Assembly (NCBI RefSeq): GCF_015832195.1
Contig: NC_052018.1
Coordinates: 36,895,052-36,959,051 of the forward strand
Direction: 5' to 3'
Source of the DNA: Motacilla alba alba
Taxonomy: Eukaryota; Chordata; Aves; Passeriformes; Motacillidae
DNA length: 64,000 bases
The notes under the pieces are model-generated. The model was not told the origin of the DNA. It ran no database searches and worked only from the letters and a program-made list of their open reading frames with translations. Shown here piece after piece: positions 58,184 to 64,000 of this stretch. Positions within the stretch are counted from its first letter, which is position 1; each line of letters opens with the position of its first letter. Position numbers and translations under genes: made by a program.

Positions 58184-61100
58184 CTAAAACAAACACAAGA
58201 CAAGAGCAAAGAGTCATATTTTGCTTGCTCAATGCAAGCTGAACTACAGTGAGTTGTTGAGAAGGACGAGTATCTTTGCTGCTACCCCCTCAATAAACAA
58301 CAAATCAAGTTTTACACTGAGTATGTTCTTCCCTTGTGGCACATTGTGGAGGTCCAGATGGTAAGGATGAGATGATAATCGTACTTAAATCAGCAACACA
58401 TATGAATCCCAGATAAAAATTTCATCTTTCTACAAATCCTTAATAAATGATCTCATTGCATTAAAAGAAGGTTCTGTCCACTAAGAGACACGGCCTTTTG
58501 GAAAGAGTGAAGTACCTTGCTGCTCTTATATTCAACTAGTTTCAAGGAAGGGGCTATTACCACAGCAGGAAATGTGCATCTGCTTGGACTGCAGGACTGG
58601 AAAGTTTGATTAAGTATGAGGTTAAAAAAAACAACCTGACACCTCAAGTGGATGAAAAATAATGTATTGCAATTAGGAAAGGTCACCTCATCAGCATTTC
58701 AACTGAGCAATACACTGTGTAAGAAGAAAGGGTCAGAGGAGTGTGATGCAATATATCCTATCTTGCTAAAATATATACATTTAAAAATAAACCTATATAT
58801 GTTGACACTCTAATATTCTTGAAGACTAAAGAGCACTGAAATTGTATTTCTTGAAAAGGTCAGGGTCTGACTTCAAGAATCCTAGCAATTATGCATTAAA
58901 GCAAAGCAAAACACAAAGCTCCCAGCAGTCTGAAGCAATGAACACACACTGTGTCAAAAGCTGAAGAATGGTGGATGTGCTCAAAGCCTTTTAGGTTTTT
59001 TTGCCCAAAATCTATCAACCTGCTCAAATCAAAGTAAGCACCTCCCCTTAGAAACCTTGCTTCACTTAGAGCCTTGGACTGATAACTATTAAAAAACTGA
59101 TGTTCTTCGGCCAACTGTTGTGTTTGGGGGTCAGATAAGAGTCAGCTGACAAAGCTGAAGGAGATGCAGAGTAATTCAACTGACCCCTTCTTTTTTTGAG
59201 TCATACCCACACTGCCCAAAAGATGGCAGTAAATATTTATGTTTCTGTCCCTATTTGGTACAATCTAACCTCTGGAACAGCGAGACTATTCTGCACATAG
59301 GCTATCAAAGAAGGTAAGTTGCTCCAGCCAAACAAAACATATGGGCTGAAAGCATTCCTTTGATATTTAAAATATGCATTGTCTTCAAATGGTGCACTTG
59401 ATAATTATTTGGAAATAAAGAAAGTAACAACATGGGTCATAAGTTATCCCCTTCAGAGAGATGAGTTGTTCAAGCAGAACAGTTTGCTGAGGACACGTAC
59501 ACCAATGCACAGCAGTGGCCTCTGGCACTGATGGTCATGGACTCTCACCAGGCACTTGAACCTGCATTAACCAGCTCCTCACCTTGTTTAGGAGTGTTCT
59601 TGGTGTTTTCTTGTACACTGCTCTGTGCATCACCAAGCCTAAGGTAATGAAGTTCTGTGCAAACACCTACCGCATTCTTTCACATGGCTTCATGCCCTGA
59701 ATGTTCATTCATGCCCCTCTGCCCCATGTGTCCAGGCACTGCTTCATAACACACTACTTGACAGGTCAATTTAAAGCAGCAAGAAGTGCCAAACACCGCC
59801 CAAACCCTCCCAGATTCTTGCTTGTACACACAAAGGCACAGGGATGTGAACTACCTTGTTTACAGACTGCCAGTTAATGACATGAAACCTGTTTGATTTC
59901 CCCTCCTGAGCCTGTGGATGGTTAATATAAACTCAGTGTCACCTGCTTTTTTCTCAAGCTTCTACCACGGTCTGAAAATGAAAACAGCCAGTGCTTTCCT
60001 CTGAAAGACACCACAGTTTCACTGCAAAACCAGCCCTTTCATGTTCACAGTTTTTCCTTATTTTCTTAAGACCAAAATGGAAAGCAATGTTAACTTTATT
60101 TCTCCCTACCTTTCCCTTTCTAAACATATTTACTTGCAAGGAGGAGATGTGCTTGCAGCTGCAATGGGAATGAAAGAGAAGCAATTTAAATATGTCAGGT
60201 AGAAGTTGCTGAAGGGAAATGGGAAAATAAATAAAAAAAGATTCATTAAAAAAAAAAGGATTGAAAATAAAACCATCTACACAGCAGATCAGAGACTGCT
60301 ATCAGTAATCCCAGCATAATCCCACTCCTGTCACAGGCAGCACTGCACAGGATTAAAAATGTGAAAGGGAAAGTGGAAGTGAGTCAGACTCATTTCCTTC
60401 ACCATTCACAGCATTTTTATTGCCTGTCTCCCTCTTCGAAATCAGCTGTCAACTGAAAAAAAAAAAATACCAACCCACCAAGCTTTTGGCACGGACACAG
60501 TGAATAACTGCACCGGGGTGTTGCTGCAGTGAGAGGCTGAAGTGTTTTACATCTGCACAGGGCAAGACTCTCAGCTGCTATTTATCATAACAGAATGGTG
60601 AGTCATTTTGCTAGAGCCTGCAACTGTGCAGTGGGTGGGATTCATCTGACTCACCCAGAGCTGCCGAAAATGATGGGTTGGGACTACCTAATGTCCTGCT
60701 CCCTTCAGATGGCAATGCTGCATGGCTTCTCCCTCCTTCTGGCTGCAGAAGTGGACTTAAGAGTCAGAAAAGATTCTGCATTTTACAGAATCTATGGGAG
60801 GTGAGAGAAACTTACCTGAGGTGTCTGAGAAAGACAGACAAATCTTTTCTAAAATATGAAGGAAAACCACAACAAGTATGCTTTCTTGTAAAGTTTTCTT
60901 TCTAATTACTATGTTTTTGGTTCAAACTATTTCAAAATAAAAATGTAAATGGGATTCCTGCTCCTTCTAGGATTTACTCCAGCCAGAGCTAACCTCACAG
61001 AGCTCCAAAGTCTTCCCTTAGCACAATTACTCTTTCCCTGCATTTTTACACCAGCAGCACAAGCTTGCTTTCCACTACACAACAAATAAACTGATGCCTT

Positions 61101-64000
61101 CTACCACCACTGCAGACTCTACCCCCCAACTTTGCCAATCCACCCTGGGGAAAAAGGAAATCTGGTCAGGATTTTGTGGCATTTCCCCCGCCTCCCTCCC
61201 CCTTTATTAGCATTAGGATGCCAGTGGAAATGTCAATGCTTTGAGAGGCTAAGTCAGAGCAGTGATGTAGACAGACAGGGACAGCGACTGATTCAGCACA
61301 TGCAAGGCCCCTATATAACCAATTAATTCCTCCAAGCTTCACCAGGTAGTGCCAGCTTGGATCATATGCCAGTTACTGCTGTTCTGCTCATCTATTGTAC
61401 TAGTTACTGCTGCTGCTCTCCCCCTCTCTTTTTTACCTGGAATAAAGGAAAGAACCAAGGACCTGTATTCACTCCCATTAAAACATAAAATGTCAACTCT
61501 TGGGAATTTCTTTATCCTATGAGTAACCTTAGCTTCTTCATTCTTTCTTTATATCTTAATTTTAAGACATCATTTCACCCTAGCCAAGTGTTAGTAAAGG
61601 CAATGAACTTCCCAAGTGCCACTTTAACACCACAGTAACTTAAAGGACAAATATATTATCCATAAGAAAATGCAACCATTACGTAGTGGGCATGGGAAGG
61701 TGGAACTCATTGTACCAGTTGGTCAGTTGGTCCAGAGCGGTAAGAAAAAAACCTGCTGCCTTAGTGCCCTCAAATCCTGAAAGCCTCTTACACTCACACT
61801 TGCTGACTCCTTGGAAGGCTCTCAGGACCCACCAAGCACTCCAGCCCAGGGGCTCAATCATATTAATTCTTTTTTTTTTAAATGCAGAAATGGCTACTTG
61901 GCTTCACACAAGAGAGCCCTAGGCATTACTGTTGTGTTTTCAAGTATCTTCCTTAGCATGCAAGTCTGTCTTCCACAAACACTCAAGAAGAAATTCATTC
62001 CAGGAGAGGAGCTGAGGAGTGTTCCCCTGTGACAGGGGCTCAATTGTCTACAGGGTATTTCAGGCACCACTTGTGGTCCTATGGACTAGGGACCTATTCC
62101 TGTCCTGATCTCACCTGGACAGAGGCTATCTAAGAAGCACAAAGGTAGTGGGCCATACTTTGTATAAGGGATAGCCACGACACATTTTCTCATCCTGCTG
62201 TCTACTGGCACAGGTAAAGCCTTCAAAACACCTCCTTTTTCCAGATGTCAACTATACCAAGATGGCAGAGGACTGCAAAAGGGGAATGATGAGCCCAGGC
62301 AGTGAAGATCTACCATTGTGTCGACAAAGCGGGGACTAAACTGTCCCACCTCGGATCAGCAGGTTCCACTGCAGTGTGTTCCATCTGACACAAGACAACT
62401 GATGGCCCCGTAGTGGCATGGGGTCAACTCCAGCCTCATCTTGTGAGGGCCATGAGAGGTGTTTGGGTCAGCAAATGCTGCCTGAGAGGGCACTGCTGTG
62501 GAGGCAGCCTGGGTAACCTTTTGATTTTCTCCCTGCCTCACAGAAGTGGAGGACCAGGCTAATCCCACAGCTGAGTGCTTTGACCCAGTAATCAGGAGAT
62601 GTGGATGGGATTCCCATCCTTTAGCTCATGATTTGGACTTGTGTTCAGACCACACACTGCTGGTACTTAGAATGCTGGGCTGACCTCTTCCCATTCACTG
62701 CTTGCAGTGTCCCCAGCTTCCAGCCCTTCAAAGGGCACAACAGTATGATACTCCTGCCGTTTGACAGGCTTCTCTGAGACCAGGGATAGCACAGAAACAC
62801 TGACAGAAGCCACAGGTGCACTTAATAATGGAAGATCAGGCAGTGAAATGACAGGGGATAAAGTACAGTATTTCTCTGAAAGAGCTGCTTTTGCAGCTCA
62901 AGAACTGGAATCCTTCAAGAGCTCTTGCAAGGTCTTCAGAGCAGAGTATAAAAGAATTGGTTGTAGGGCACCATGAAATAATACAGTGTTTAAAAATTTC
63001 AAACTCTGAGTGTTGTTGTAATCCAGCAATTCTTTGCTATCAGTATGGATACCATTCTTACTGAAGAGAGGAAAGAAAACAAAAACTTCCATGAAGTTTA
63101 TCTTACAACACCAATATTTGACAAGACACCATTTAAACAGACATTGAGAAACAACTCCCAGTGCTCTGCTGATGCCATCCTAGTCAGGAGAACATCTACC
63201 AGAAATCAATCCAGAGACTAATTTTTCTCATTTTCAAATTTGCAAACCTAGCAAAATCAGGAAAGCTGGGGTGACTGATTATCAAATTGTGGGGAGGTAT
63301 CACATATCACAGCAAGTTAAAGCCTTCACATGTATTTTTCTTGGTTGCCCTTCTTTCCATGTAACATTCTTCACTGAGTAGGAGTATTAAGCAGTGAAGC
63401 AGTCTCAGATGAGGTAACTCAGCATAGTAGCAGTAGATTTCTGGTAGAGCAGCTTTGGTTTACTCCTCTTTTCTGGGGCTCTGACTTGCAGTATTTTGCT
63501 AAGCACCCGCAGATGAACAGAGAAAGGATGGCTGCCTGTCACTTAACATGGAGGGCTTTGGACTCTTGCTGAAAGTTATTTACCTACAATATCCTCAAAG
63601 GTCTAATTGCATTAGCTTTCCCTTTATGAAAATTTCCTTTGTAAAGTGAGTCACTAACCCAGGCGGGAAATTCTTTTGAAATACAGATGAGGAGACATTG
63701 AATGCAACTCTCTAGACAGTTTCTTGGAAAACTCCACCTCTTACCTCCTCTTACACTTGTTTATTTTTTTCCTCAGAAAACTCACTTATCATATTAGACT
63801 GAGCTGAGATTTCTTTTTAACTGGTTTAGTAGTACAATATTTTTTACAAATTTTCTAGCAGATAAAACCTCTGAAGTACTTGCTGAAGAAAAGGAATACT
63901 AAGTAAAGTAGGTAGTGCAGAAGTTTCTGTTCCTTAAGTAGGTTAACAGATTGACAGACTACTTCCTTCTCAACAATTCATTATTTCAAGGCTTATTGTT
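58184..64000 (-). other. BACH2: BACH2 intron, continues past the right edge
   Basis: 5.8 kb of AT-rich intron. TGASTCA (AP-1/BACH core) words lie at 59197, 60380, 60647 and 63647. I see no exon, CR1 copy or RNA gene. Confidence 0.8.

Noticed and set aside
1..64000. CRISPR arrays, operons, ribosome-binding sites, tRNA or rRNA genes
   Set aside because: The window is vertebrate nuclear DNA; I saw no regularly spaced repeats of CRISPR type and no tRNA- or rRNA-like sequence.

Overview
The window reads as nuclear DNA of a bird. Evidence: intron-rich vertebrate genes in the order MDN1 - CASP8AP2 - GJA10 - BACH2 (the same order as human 6q15, from memory), several LINE fragments of the avian CR1 family, and a retroviral solo LTR with a 6-bp target duplication. 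I cannot name the species from the sequence.

Layout. Positions 55-9239 (minus strand) hold the first five coding exons of MDN1 (midasin, a ribosome-assembly AAA+ ATPase), which continues past the left edge. A CpG island at about 8.76-10.47 kb separates MDN1 from the divergently transcribed CASP8AP2 (FLASH, histone pre-mRNA processing). All nine coding exons of CASP8AP2 lie at 10907-27807 (plus strand; my splice model gives 6006 nt, 2001 aa), followed by a 3' UTR to about 30.39 kb. After a 6.4-kb intergenic stretch comes GJA10 (connexin, 515 aa, one coding exon, 36818-38365, plus). A further 9-kb intergenic region with CR1 copies leads to the 3' end of BACH2 (minus strand): a long 3' UTR (about 47.8-54.26 kb), the last coding exon (54264-54743), a 3.2-kb intron with a decayed CR1 ORF2, and the bZIP exon (57977-58183). 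The rest to 64 kb is BACH2 intron; its BTB-encoding exons lie beyond the window.

The genes do not form one pathway. MDN1 and CASP8AP2 are both growth or proliferation genes and share one promoter region, with a perfect E2F-type palindrome and GC boxes on the CASP8AP2 side. GJA10 (gap junctions) and BACH2 (lymphoid bZIP repressor) are unrelated neighbours.

I found no new multi-gene system. The points most worth a second look are: (1) a duplicated stem-loop module carrying TGAGTCA in the BACH2 3' UTR, next to another perfect inverted repeat; (2) a changed 'LDLY' motif and only one clear VDLT-type SUMO-interaction motif in FLASH; (3) a very GC-rich, Pro/Ala-rich GJA10 tail; (4) a complete antisense solo LTR with a 47-bp tandem repeat in a CASP8AP2 intron; (5) a roughly 100-bp direct duplication in the CASP8AP2 3' UTR; (6) two candidate first exons for CASP8AP2.
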